64,000 nucleotides of DNA, from the NCBI RefSeq assembly GCF_050611725.1, contig NZ_JBODJB010000001.1, positions 744,001 through 808,000 on the forward strand. Direction: 5' to 3'. The translations under genes were made by a program, and so were the position numbers. Source of the DNA: Ferruginibacter sp050611725 (GTDB lineage: Bacteria; Bacteroidota; Bacteroidia; Chitinophagales; Chitinophagaceae). The notes beneath the pieces were generated by a model. The model was not told the DNA's origin. It did not search any database and saw nothing but the letters and a program-made list of their open reading frames with translations. Below are positions 49,676 to 58,266 of the stretch, in pieces; the stretch's first letter is position 1; each line of letters opens with the position of its first letter.

Positions 49676-50452
49676 ATGATTAAATCTACACTTATAAAAG
49701 CTACCGAAGAAGGAGCAAAAGAATTACAAAGATTTTTTAACAGCGATTTTAAAATATCCAACAAAGAGGGCATGAATAATTTGGTTACCGAAGCAGATCA
49801 TGCCGCCGAAAAAGCTATCATTGATGTTATCAAAAAAGAATTTCCCGACCATTATATTTTAAGCGAAGAGGCAGGAGAGATCATTACCGATAGCGAATAC
49901 AAATGGATCATTGATCCGATAGATGGTACTGTAAATTTTGCCAATGGTATTCCTATCTGTTGCGTAAGCATTGGGCTGGAGCATAATGGTAAAATGATAA
50001 TGGGGGCGGTGTATAATCCGTTCATGAACGAGTTTTATTTTGCACAAAAAGGGTTTGGTGCTTCTTTGAATAATAAAAAAATTTCAGTAAGCGATAAAAC
50101 AGAATTGATCAAATGCTGTATGGTTACAGGTTTTCCATATTCCTATTTAGATATGCCGAATGGCCCTCTGGAAATATTTGAAAAATTCATCAGAAAAGGA
50201 GTTCCGGTAAGGAGATTAGGTAGTGCTGCTATTGACCTTTGCTGGGTGGCTGCCGGAAGGTTCGATGCATTTTTTGAACACAGCTTAAGTGCATGGGATA
50301 GTGCAGCCGGTTTTTTAATGGTAGAAGAAGCCGGAGGAAAAGTTACTGATATGGAAGGGAATTATTATTCACCTTACCAAAGAAAAATAGTTGCGTCAAA
50401 TGGCAAAATTCACGATGAATTATTGGCGGTAGTTCAAGGCGGGAAGTTTTAA
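49676..50452 (+). CDS. Inositol monophosphatase family protein
   Basis: This 258-residue Mg-dependent phosphatase has the FIG superfamily motifs: NLVTEADHAAEKAIIDVIKK, ILSEEAGE, WIIDPIDGTVNFANGIPICC (metal-binding DPIDGT) and LSAWDSAAGFLMVEEAGG (WD). Substrates may be inositol-1-phosphate or other sugar phosphates, including PAP-like molecules; sequence alone does not decide. I start at the ATG at 49676 (MIKSTL), because an earlier TTG at 49631 lies upstream of the promoter element. ThiL follows 38 bases later. Confidence 0.93.
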   Translation: MIKSTLIKATEEGAKELQRFFNSDFKISNKEGMNNLVTEADHAAEKAIIDVIKKEFPDHYILSEEAGEIITDSEYKWIIDPIDGTVNFANGIPICCVSIGLEHNGKMIMGAVYNPFMNEFYFAQKGFGASLNNKKISVSDKTELIKCCMVTGFPYSYLDMPNGPLEIFEKFIRKGVPVRRLGSAAIDLCWVAAGRFDAFFEHSLSAWDSAAGFLMVEEAGGKVTDMEGNYYSPYQRKIVASNGKIHDELLAVVQGGKF

Positions 50453-50490
50453 GTTTAACAAAATCAAAAATCCCTAATTGTAAATTGAAC

Positions 50491-51513
50491 ATGGAAAGAA
50501 CAGAAATATCATCTCTCGGCGAATTTGGTCTGATAGACCATTTGACGCAGAACAATGAAACAAGAAATGCGTCAACCATTTTAAGTATTGGCGATGATGC
50601 TGCAGTGATTGACAATTTTGGCAAACAAACTGTTGTAACCACAGACATGTTGGTGGAGGGAATACATTTTGATCTGATGTACACTCCATTGAAACATCTT
50701 GGGTACAAAAGTGTGATCGTGAATATCAGTGATATTTATGCAATGAATGCAACTCCCACACATATAACATTGAGTATTGCATTCAGCAATCGTTTTAGTG
50801 TTGAAGCATTGGATGAATTTTATGAAGGCGTTTATGCTGCTTGTGAAAAATATGGAGTTGACTTAATTGGTGGCGATACAACATCATCACAAAAAGGTTT
50901 TGTAATTTCTGTTACAGCCATCGGTGAAGTAACACAAGATAAATTTGTAAAAAGAAGCACTGCTCAAAAAGGAGATCTGCTTTGCGTGAGTGGGTTTTTA
51001 GGCGGGGCATTTTTGGGATTGACCATTTTAGAAAGAGAGAAAAAAATATTTGCTGAAACCGGCGCTCAGCCTGATCTTGAGAACCAGGCTTATATTGTAG
51101 GCAAATTATTAAAGCCGGAGGCAAGAAAAGATATTGTTGAATTTTTAGCAGAAAGCAACATTACACCTACATCTATGATGGATATAAGCGACGGCCTTAG
51201 CAGCGAAACCTTACATATTTGTAAACAAAGCGAATTAGGCTGTATTGTATATGAAGAAAAAATTCCGATACATGAAGATGCAAGACAGTTTGCATATAAA
51301 TTGGAATTGGATCCTACCGCATGTGCATTGAGTGGAGGCGAAGATTATGAATTGCTATTTACCATCGCACAGGCCGATTATGAAAAAATTGTATTGAATG
51401 AACAGATCAGTGTAATTGGTTACATGACAGAAAAAAGCGAAGGTGTACACATCTTAACCAAAGGTGGTAATAAGCACCAATTAATTGCTCAGGGTTGGAA
51501 TCATATGCAATAA
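50491..51513 (+). CDS. thiL: Thiamine-monophosphate kinase
   Basis: ThiL phosphorylates thiamine monophosphate to the active diphosphate. The 340-residue protein has LSIGDDAAVIDNFGKQTVVT, TDMLVEGIHFDL and YKSVIVNISDIYAMNATPTH. YGVDLIGGDTTSSQKGFVIS and MMDISDGLSSETLHICKQSE follow, with ALSGGEDYELLFTI near the end. Start is the ATG at 50491, two codons after a TTG. No other thi gene and no TPP riboswitch are seen nearby. It probably shares a transcript with the IMPase gene. Confidence 0.95.
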   Translation: MERTEISSLGEFGLIDHLTQNNETRNASTILSIGDDAAVIDNFGKQTVVTTDMLVEGIHFDLMYTPLKHLGYKSVIVNISDIYAMNATPTHITLSIAFSNRFSVEALDEFYEGVYAACEKYGVDLIGGDTTSSQKGFVISVTAIGEVTQDKFVKRSTAQKGDLLCVSGFLGGAFLGLTILEREKKIFAETGAQPDLENQAYIVGKLLKPEARKDIVEFLAESNITPTSMMDISDGLSSETLHICKQSELGCIVYEEKIPIHEDARQFAYKLELDPTACALSGGEDYELLFTIAQADYEKIVLNEQISVIGYMTEKSEGVHILTKGGNKHQLIAQGWNHMQ

Positions 51514-51515
51514 AC

Positions 51516-52790
51516 TTAATGCATTAAGCTATGCTGGAAAAGATAAACAACTATTCCTGCAAAATACCCAATGAGTGCTAGCCAGCTGATTCTTTTTAAA
51601 TACCAGAAGAAGCTGATCTTCTCCATGCCCATAGCAGCAACACCTGCTGCAGACCCAATGATCAATGCACTTCCACCTGTTCCCGTTGCATAGGCCAAAA
51701 ACTCCCAAAAAAAATGATCGGTCGGGTATTGACTTAAAGGATACATGCCCTGTGAGGCAGCAACCAACGGTACATTATCAACTATTGCTGAAAGTAAACC
51801 AATAAGGGTAACAATGATCGTATCGTTTTGGAATGTATTGGTTAACCATCCGGCTAATAGAGTTAATTGGCCGGTAGATTGCAATGCGCCTATGCTGATC
51901 AAAATTCCAAGAAAGAATAAGATGCTTGGCGTGTCAATTTTTTGAAGGGCATATACAACCGTTAGAGTGTCTTTATCTTGATTTACTTTTTGTTTGTGCA
52001 ATAATTCAGTAACGATCCATATTACACCTAATCCTAAAAGAATAGCCATGTAAGGAGGCAGATGTGTGATTGTTTTAAACACCGGAACAAAAACCAATAC
52101 GCCAATACCTAATAAAAAAACAAAGCTTCTTTCAAATGGGGTAGTCATTATAACCTTTTGATCTTTTTCTGCAGCTTGTACTGTTCCTTTCATTTTAAAT
52201 GAGATCAATATTAAAGGAACAATTAAGCAGATCAAACTCGGAATAAATAGCTCTTTAATAATATTAACTGCAGTGATCTGTCCGCCTATCCAAAGCATAG
52301 TTGTTGTAACATCTCCCAGCGGAGACCAAGCTCCGCCTGCATTTGCTGCAATGATAGTAATACCTGCAAAGAATAAACGTTGTTCTTTATCCGCAATTAA
52401 TTTTCTTAAAACAGAAACAATAACAATGGTGGTAGTTAAATTATCCAAAACGGCAGAAAGAAAAAATGTGATGATAGCAATGATCCAAAGTAGCCTTACC
52501 GCACTTTTTGTTTTTATCCTGTCCGTAATAACCTGAAAGCCATCATGGGCATCAATAAGCTCAACGATCGTCATAGCACCAAGCAGAAAAAATAATATAC
52601 CCGACACTTCTCCCAAATGCTCCATCAATTGCTCTGATACCAGATGCTTATCGGGCTGAAAAAGAATATAGATGGTCCAGCATACAACTCCCGTTACAAG
52701 CGCTGTTGCAGCTTTATTTATTTTTATGCTATGCTCGAGCGTAATAGCAAGGTAGCCGATAATGAATGTGAGAATGATTGCAGTTATCAT
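51516..52790 (-). CDS. nhaD: NhaD-type Na+/H+ antiporter
   Basis: This 424-residue inner-membrane protein of the ion transporter superfamily has about 12 hydrophobic segments. Signatures include FFLLGAMTIVELIDAHDGFQ, FFLSAVLDNLTTTIVIVSVL (DN motif), ANAGGAWSPLGDVTTTMLWI and LLSAIVDNVPLVAASQGMYP (second DN). ATGTGGSALIIGSAAGVAAM lies near the end. The paired DN/GGAWSPxGD motifs are typical of NhaD, which expels Na+ or Li+ in exchange for protons. It is convergent with thiL, two bases apart. Confidence 0.93.
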   Translation of the reverse strand: MITAIILTFIIGYLAITLEHSIKINKAATALVTGVVCWTIYILFQPDKHLVSEQLMEHLGEVSGILFFLLGAMTIVELIDAHDGFQVITDRIKTKSAVRLLWIIAIITFFLSAVLDNLTTTIVIVSVLRKLIADKEQRLFFAGITIIAANAGGAWSPLGDVTTTMLWIGGQITAVNIIKELFIPSLICLIVPLILISFKMKGTVQAAEKDQKVIMTTPFERSFVFLLGIGVLVFVPVFKTITHLPPYMAILLGLGVIWIVTELLHKQKVNQDKDTLTVVYALQKIDTPSILFFLGILISIGALQSTGQLTLLAGWLTNTFQNDTIIVTLIGLLSAIVDNVPLVAASQGMYPLSQYPTDHFFWEFLAYATGTGGSALIIGSAAGVAAMGMEKISFFWYLKRISWLALIGYFAGIVVYLFQHSLMH

Positions 52791-52871
52791 GATAAATTAC
52801 TTGTATAAAGATACAGTATATACAAATCAGATAACTCCTTGGAAATATTATTAATAGGAATAAGAGTGTTA

Positions 52872-53090
52872 CTACATTGACGAAAGCTTATTCAAAATCA
52901 AATAAACACAAGTGCCAATTGTTAAAGCATAGTAATATAGTAAATGCGTTTTACTTGGAACTGGATTTGAGATTAAGCTATATTTTTCTAAAAACTTAGG
53001 TTTAAAAATTAAATAAATTAATCTCAATGTATGCATTATCGTTGTGAGTGCAAGAAGTAAAATAAACGAAAAATTCATTATTATTTTCAT
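52872..53090 (-). CDS. Small membrane protein of unknown function
   Basis: This 72-residue protein has two hydrophobic segments (about residues 7-29 and 50-66) separated by a basic loop with KPKFLEKYSLISNPVPSK. No family is recognised. The reading frame is uninterrupted and hydrophobic in the pattern of a real membrane protein, but there are few other supports. It lies alone between nhaD and an S41 protease gene. Confidence 0.5.
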   Translation of the reverse strand: MKIIMNFSFILLLALTTIMHTLRLIYLIFKPKFLEKYSLISNPVPSKTHLLYYYALTIGTCVYLILNKLSSM

Positions 53091-53313
53091 AATAGTATTT
53101 TTAAAATTTATCTAATTGATTTCTGATTGATCAAAATCAAGCACTTAATAACAGCCCAATCCCTTTGTATGTTCAGTAGAAATTTTCGCAATTTTGGTTG
53201 CGTTTTGAAAAAATAAAAATCGACCAATTTGTTTTTTTTAGAAATTTGATTGGAAAAATCCTGATATTTACTGTATTAGAAAAGAGAATATTTTACCAAA
53301 GGAGACATAGCAC

Positions 53314-54816
53314 ATGCGTTTTTTCATACTACTACTGTTCACAACTTCTCTTTTTTCGTGTGCTACTAATCAAAGGATTTATAACCCCAATAAAAAATAT
53401 TCTCCATCGGCATTAAAAGAGGATTACACGTTACTGAGAAATGTTCTTGAAAAAAAACACCCCTCACTTTATTGGTACACGCCCAAAGACAGCATGAATT
53501 TTTATTTTGATAGTTTGTACAGCACTATCAAAGATTCAATGACCGAATTGCAATTTGGCTGGAAAGTACTAGCTCCGCTGACCAACAAAATTCATTGCGG
53601 CCATACTAGCTTTGGTATGAGTAAGGGTTGGAATAAGTTTTACAAGGAAGTTCGAATTCCTTCATTTCCATTGTACATGAAGATTTGGAGTGATACAATG
53701 GTGGTAGTAGCCAATCTCAATAGAAAAGACTCGATCATAAAAAGAGGAACACTAATAACATCTATCAATGGAGAGAGAAATCAACAATTACTTCAAAAAA
53801 TATTTACGTATCTGCCAACGGATGGCTATGCCGACAATGTTAACTATGTAAGACTGAGCAGTAATTTTCCTTACTATCATAGAAATATTTTTGGCTTGTA
53901 CCAAAACTATCGGGTTGGCTACATCGACAGTACCGGGAAAGAAAAATTAAAATTCGTATCGATGTTTATTCCGGAAATTGACACTACGAAGAAAAATAAA
54001 AAAGACCCCGAACAAAAAATATCAAAAAAGCAACTCAAACGGGATAAAGTGTTAAGCTATCGATCTATGTCGATAGACACCGCAGCAAATACGGCTACAA
54101 TAATATTAAATACATTCACCAAGAATGAAGGCAAGCATTTACGTACTTTTTTCAGGCGTTCATTTAAAAAGATCAGAAAAGAAAAAATAAAAAATATTAT
54201 TCTCGATATTAGAGGGAATGGCGGCGGTGATATTGGTATGTATATTCTCCTCACAAAATATTTACGAAAAGAACCTTTCAAGGTCGCTGACACTTCTTAC
54301 GCCATAGCAAAATCTTTAAAACCTTACGGGAGTGTATTTAAGCAACGTTTTTCCAACACAATGGGTTTGTTTTTTCTGACGAAAAAGAAAAGAGACGGGA
54401 ATTATCATTTTGGTTATTGGGAGCGACATTTTTTTAAACCCAAAACGAGGAATCATTTCGATGGCGATTTGTATGTATTAACGAACGGGCCAACTTTTTC
54501 AGCATCTACATTATTGTGTAATGCCCTGAAAGGACAGGATAATGTAAAGCTGGTAGGTGAAGAAACCGGCGGAAGCGCCTATGGCAACAGCGGTATATTT
54601 ATTCCCGACATTGTTTTAAAAAATACAAAACTTAGAGTAAGGGTACCACTTTTCAGGCTGGTACAGTTTAATCATGGGGTTAAAAATGGTCGAGGTATTA
54701 TGCCGGACATTTATATTCCACCATCTGTTGAAGCTGTAGTAAAAGGGATCGACAGAAAAATGGTGATCGTAAAAGAAATAATAGCAGATAAAAACAAGGT
54801 TGTTACAGCAGAGTAA
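53314..54816 (+). CDS. S41 family peptidase lipoprotein
   Basis: This 500-residue protein has a lipoprotein signal (MRFFILLLFTTSLFSCATNQ; Cys16). A CTP-like domain follows: YTLLRNVLEKKHPSLYWYTP, LAPLTNKIHCGHTSFGMSKG, a PDZ-like GTLITSINGERNQQLLQKIF, and the core KNIILDIRGNGGGDIGMY. LTNGPTFSASTLLCNALKGQ carries the catalytic Ser, and VKLVGEETGGSAYGNSGIF follows. The catalytic Lys probably lies in the latter region. It would cleave periplasmic or surface proteins; the target is unknown. Basic KKNKKDPEQKISKKQLKRDK marks an extra loop. Confidence 0.88.
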   Translation: MRFFILLLFTTSLFSCATNQRIYNPNKKYSPSALKEDYTLLRNVLEKKHPSLYWYTPKDSMNFYFDSLYSTIKDSMTELQFGWKVLAPLTNKIHCGHTSFGMSKGWNKFYKEVRIPSFPLYMKIWSDTMVVVANLNRKDSIIKRGTLITSINGERNQQLLQKIFTYLPTDGYADNVNYVRLSSNFPYYHRNIFGLYQNYRVGYIDSTGKEKLKFVSMFIPEIDTTKKNKKDPEQKISKKQLKRDKVLSYRSMSIDTAANTATIILNTFTKNEGKHLRTFFRRSFKKIRKEKIKNIILDIRGNGGGDIGMYILLTKYLRKEPFKVADTSYAIAKSLKPYGSVFKQRFSNTMGLFFLTKKKRDGNYHFGYWERHFFKPKTRNHFDGDLYVLTNGPTFSASTLLCNALKGQDNVKLVGEETGGSAYGNSGIFIPDIVLKNTKLRVRVPLFRLVQFNHGVKNGRGIMPDIYIPPSVEAVVKGIDRKMVIVKEIIADKNKVVTAE

Positions 54817-55594
54817 AATCATCTGCATCTTTTAAGAAAGGAAATTTTTCTCTTGTATTTACTAATGTGTCTTTTTCTAAAGTGATTGTAAACACATCTT
54901 CATCATCAGCTTTTTGATACAAAATTTGTCCAAGCGGATCGATCACTGAACTATTACCGCTGTGGTAAATATTGTTTCCATCATTGCCAACACGATTTAC
55001 CCCCACAACATAACATTGATTTTCTATAGCTCTGGCCTGCAATAATGTTTTCCAGGGAATACTTCTTTTATCGGGCCAGTTAGCAACATAGATCAATACA
55101 TCATATTCTGCAGTTTCATTTTTCTGTGGCGCTTGTCTTGCCCAAACAGGGAAACGGAGATCATAGCAAACTTGCAAATTAACTTTCCATCCCTTTACAG
55201 AAGCGATCAATCTTTTATTGCCGCCGGCATAAAAATTATCTTCCTTGGCATATCCAAAAAGATGGCGTTTATCGTAATAACCAAACTCGCCATTAGGTAA
55301 CATCCATATAAGTCTGTTATAATATTTTTCATCTTCTTCGATGATGATACTTCCGGTAAGAATGATATTTTTTTTGCTACTGATCTTTTTCATCCAGGCA
55401 ATAGTTTCCCCATCCATTTTTTCGGCAAACATAGCCGGTTGCATGCTAAAGCCGGTGCTAAACATTTCAGGCAACACCACTATTTCTGTTTTTTGTTGGA
55501 TAGACAAAATTTTAGCTTCCAGCATTTTCAGATTAGCCGCTTTATCTTCCCAGTGTAAATTGGTTTGTATGGTTGTAATGGAGAGTGATGACAT
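54803..55594 (-). CDS. Nitrilase superfamily amidohydrolase (omega-amidase type)
   Basis: This 263-residue C-N hydrolase has the Glu-Lys-Cys triad in EIVVLPEMFSTGFSM-like VVLPEMFSTGFSM, YYDKRHLFGYAKEDNF and VNLQVCYDLRFPVWAR. The order and spacing match YafV/omega-amidase enzymes, which hydrolyse alpha-keto acid amides such as ketoglutaramate formed by transaminases. Substrate is inferred from family. It overlaps the convergent S41 gene by 14 bases and is divergent from the fRMsr gene with a 42-base gap. Confidence 0.9.
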   Translation of the reverse strand: MSSLSITTIQTNLHWEDKAANLKMLEAKILSIQQKTEIVVLPEMFSTGFSMQPAMFAEKMDGETIAWMKKISSKKNIILTGSIIIEEDEKYYNRLIWMLPNGEFGYYDKRHLFGYAKEDNFYAGGNKRLIASVKGWKVNLQVCYDLRFPVWARQAPQKNETAEYDVLIYVANWPDKRSIPWKTLLQARAIENQCYVVGVNRVGNDGNNIYHSGNSSVIDPLGQILYQKADDEDVFTITLEKDTLVNTREKFPFLKDADDFTLL

Positions 55595-55636
55595 TGCACA
55601 AAATTGTAAGTAAATTTACATGATTAAATATTTGTT

Positions 55637-56110
55637 ATGGCAGAAGATTTAAAAATTGTGCAAGGAGATAAGGAGGAAGCTTACCAGTCTTTATTGCCGC
55701 AAATAAAAGCGTTAATTGAAGGCGAGCCTGATATGATCGCTAATTTGGCAAATATTACTGCAGCATTAAAAGAACAGTTTGGTTGGCTGTGGGTTGGCTT
55801 TTATTTGGTTAAAGGAGATGAATTGGTGCTTGGTCCGTTTCAAGGCCCAATAGCATGTACCCGTATTCGTTATGGGAAAGGTGTTTGTGGTACCAGTTGG
55901 CAAAAAGCAGAAACATTGATTGTTCCTGATGTAGAAAAATTTCCTGGACATATTGCTTGTAGTAGTTCATCAAAGTCGGAAATAGTTGTGCCAATCATTA
56001 GAAACAATGCAGTTGTTGGTGTGCTGGATGTAGATAGCGAGTTATTAGATGCGTTTGACGAAACAGATAAGAAATATTTGGAAGAAATGATCACACTTAT
56101 TTCAATTTAG
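55637..56110 (+). CDS. GAF-domain free methionine-(R)-sulfoxide reductase
   Basis: This 157-residue GAF enzyme reduces free methionine-R-sulfoxide using thioredoxin. The three redox Cys positions appear in IACTRIRYGKGVCGTSWQ and KFPGHIACSSSSKSEIVVPI, and DVDSELLDAFDETDKKYLEE completes the GAF fold. The family consensus SEIVVPI is intact. The gene overlaps the convergent AlkA-like gene by 14 bases. Confidence 0.92.
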   Translation: MAEDLKIVQGDKEEAYQSLLPQIKALIEGEPDMIANLANITAALKEQFGWLWVGFYLVKGDELVLGPFQGPIACTRIRYGKGVCGTSWQKAETLIVPDVEKFPGHIACSSSSKSEIVVPIIRNNAVVGVLDVDSELLDAFDETDKKYLEEMITLISI

Positions 56111-56708
56111 GAACATTATCTTTCCAACCCCATAAATACCTACAGGCGTAAGTTCTATATGGGCTCCATTTAGCGGAGATCTGTAACATCTTTTCTTTCA
56201 GTAATTTTTTATTGTCAATTTCTAGTTTGTATAATTTGATAATACTTTGTTGAATACCCAGGTCATCCACTGCAAAAATATCTTCCCTGCCCAACGTAAA
56301 CATCAATATCATTTCAACGGTCCATTGCCCAACGCCTTTTATTTGTGATAAATAAGCGATCAATGCTTCGTTGCTCATCTTATCCAGCTTAGCATCGGTG
56401 ATTTTTTCATCAATAAAAAACTGACAAACATTTTTTACATAATTGGCTTTAGCGTTGCTAAGTCCAATACCACGAAGGGTTTCAAAGGGAGTGTCAATAA
56501 CTAATTGAAGTGTAGGTTTTTTAGGTTTATACAGGTCAAGAAATCTTTTGTAGATAACAGCAGCTACTTTGGTGCTTAATTGCTGACTGATGATCGATGC
56601 ACATAATTCAAGCCATACATCTTTTTTCTTTACAACAACATGAGGCTCTTGTAAGTCGATTATTTTTTTTAATTTTTTATCCTTACTAAGATGAGTAACG
56701 TGTTGCAT
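56097..56708 (-). CDS. HhH-GPD DNA glycosylase, AlkA-like
   Basis: This 203-residue base-excision enzyme has a helix-hairpin-helix and Gly/Pro-Asp loop: LSQIKGVGQWTVEMILMFTL then REDIFAVDDLGIQQSIIKLY, whose VDD carries the catalytic Asp. LCASIISQQLSTKVAAVIYK is the family start motif. It removes alkylated bases such as 3-methyladenine. It is shorter than E. coli AlkA, with no N-terminal beta domain, like many compact bacterial and eukaryotic MAG enzymes. Together with tag the window encodes two alkyl-base glycosylases. Confidence 0.9.
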   Translation of the reverse strand: MQHVTHLSKDKKLKKIIDLQEPHVVVKKKDVWLELCASIISQQLSTKVAAVIYKRFLDLYKPKKPTLQLVIDTPFETLRGIGLSNAKANYVKNVCQFFIDEKITDAKLDKMSNEALIAYLSQIKGVGQWTVEMILMFTLGREDIFAVDDLGIQQSIIKLYKLEIDNKKLLKEKMLQISAKWSPYRTYACRYLWGWKDNVPKLK

Positions 56709-56712
56709 AAAA

Positions 56713-58206
56713 TTATTTTATTGCCCAGCTTGTTTCTCCGCTTTTTTCATCTTTCAGATCTATACCCAAAGCGCTTAATTGATTTCTTATTTTATCAGAA
56801 GTTGCATAATCCTTTTTGATCTTTGCTTCTTTTCTAATGTCAACCAATAATTGCATGATGCCATCTAATTTTTCATTATTATCAGAAGCCGGATTGTGCA
56901 ATCCAAGAATATCTTCTAAATAAGTTTTGAAAGTTGTTTTCAGTAAAACCAATGTAGATGGAGCAATGGCATCAATAGCAATATGTCCGTCTTTAATAGA
57001 ATTGATGATTGGCGCAAGGTCAAACATATTGGCAATAACCTTTGCGGTATTGATATCATCATCCATGAATTCTTCCAATTCATTAAGCGATGTCCTTATT
57101 TTAGAATCTAATTCAAGATCTTTTGCTTCTCCCTCGTCGCTTGTAGCCTGTAGCTTCTGCAACACTTCGTATGCTTCCCACAAACGCTTAAATGCTTTTT
57201 CACTTCCTTCTAATGCAGTGCTGCTGAAATCTAAAGTGCTGCGGTAATGACTTTGCAAAATGAAAAATCTCACTGTCATCGGGCTGAAAGCCTGTGTAAG
57301 CAACGGGTGACTGCCACTGAATAATTCGGTAAGCTTAATAACATTGTTATAGCTCTTACCCATTTTCTTTCCATTGATAGTGATCATATTATTGTGCATC
57401 CAGTACTTGGCCGGACTCTTATGATTACAGATAGTGCTCTGTGCAATTTCACTTTCGTGATGAGGAAACTGAAGGTCCATACCACCACCATGGATATCAA
57501 ACTCGGCGCCTAAATATTTTGTGGCCATTGCCGAACACTCAATATGCCATCCCGGGAAACCATCGCCCCATGGGCTTTTCCAACGCATGATATGTTCGGG
57601 TGCAGCATTTTTCCAAAGCGCAAAATCTGCTCTGTCTCTTTTTTCTTCCTGTCCATCGAGCTCTCTTGTTGTTTCCAACAGATCATCAAGAATTCTTCCG
57701 CTCAACTTTCCATAATCATGCGAAGCGGCATATTTTTTCACATCAAAATAAACAGAGCCGTTCACTTCATAAGCATAACCTGCTTCAATGATCTTTTCTA
57801 TCATGTTCAGTTGCTCAACAATATGTCCCGTTGCAGTTGGCTCAATACTTGGTTCAATACAGTTGAATTGCTTCATGGCCCAATGAAACAAGTTGGTATA
57901 CTTTTGTACCAACTCCATTGGTTCCAGCTTTTCTAATATTGCTTTTTTGCCAACTTTATCTTCTGCTTCTCTTCCTTCTTCTTCAAAATGCCCGGCATCA
58001 GTAATATTGCGAACATATCTTACTTTATTGCCCTTGTATGTAAGGTAACGATACACCACATCAAAAGTTACATAAGGCCTTGCATGACCAAGATGGCTTT
58101 CGCCACTTACGGTAGGTCCGCAAACGTACATACCAACATGACCGGGAGTTATGGAAACAAAATCTTCTTTCTGACGAGTATAAGAATTATATATTTTAAG
58201 CGGCAT
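56713..58206 (-). CDS. cysS: Cysteinyl-tRNA synthetase
   Basis: The 497-residue class I synthetase charges tRNA-Cys. It shows the zinc Cys and HIGH-like motif in VCGPTVSGESHLGHARPYV-type CGPTVSGESHLGHARPY. The zinc-site segment GWHIECSAMATKYLG and GGGMDLQFPHHESEIAQST are present, with the KMSKS motif as KKMGKSYNN. A C-terminal DALR helix bundle follows. Around residues 350-362 (KLQATSDEGEAKD) the coding sequence is a five-heptad repeat tract that looks like an insertion into a variable linker. Confidence 0.95.
   Translation of the reverse strand: MPLKIYNSYTRQKEDFVSITPGHVGMYVCGPTVSGESHLGHARPYVTFDVVYRYLTYKGNKVRYVRNITDAGHFEEEGREAEDKVGKKAILEKLEPMELVQKYTNLFHWAMKQFNCIEPSIEPTATGHIVEQLNMIEKIIEAGYAYEVNGSVYFDVKKYAASHDYGKLSGRILDDLLETTRELDGQEEKRDRADFALWKNAAPEHIMRWKSPWGDGFPGWHIECSAMATKYLGAEFDIHGGGMDLQFPHHESEIAQSTICNHKSPAKYWMHNNMITINGKKMGKSYNNVIKLTELFSGSHPLLTQAFSPMTVRFFILQSHYRSTLDFSSTALEGSEKAFKRLWEAYEVLQKLQATSDEGEAKDLELDSKIRTSLNELEEFMDDDINTAKVIANMFDLAPIINSIKDGHIAIDAIAPSTLVLLKTTFKTYLEDILGLHNPASDNNEKLDGIMQLLVDIRKEAKIKKDYATSDKIRNQLSALGIDLKDEKSGETSWAIK
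57123..57157 (-). repeat. Heptad-phased tract inside cysS
   Basis: On the minus strand GAAGCTA, CAGGCTA, CAAGCGA, CGAGGGA and GAAGCAA follow in seven-base phase, a degenerate run of the CAAGNNN left arm of the intergenic repeats. It is translated in the cysS frame. Confidence 0.65.
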
Positions 58207-58266
58207 AAATTTCAGTTACAAATAATAGAGTTTGCAAATTACAAATTGAAAACGAAACAACGACTT

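Noticed and set aside
50491..50520. TPP riboswitch upstream of thiL
   Set aside because: Only 38 bases separate it from the preceding gene and no conserved thi-box sequence is present.
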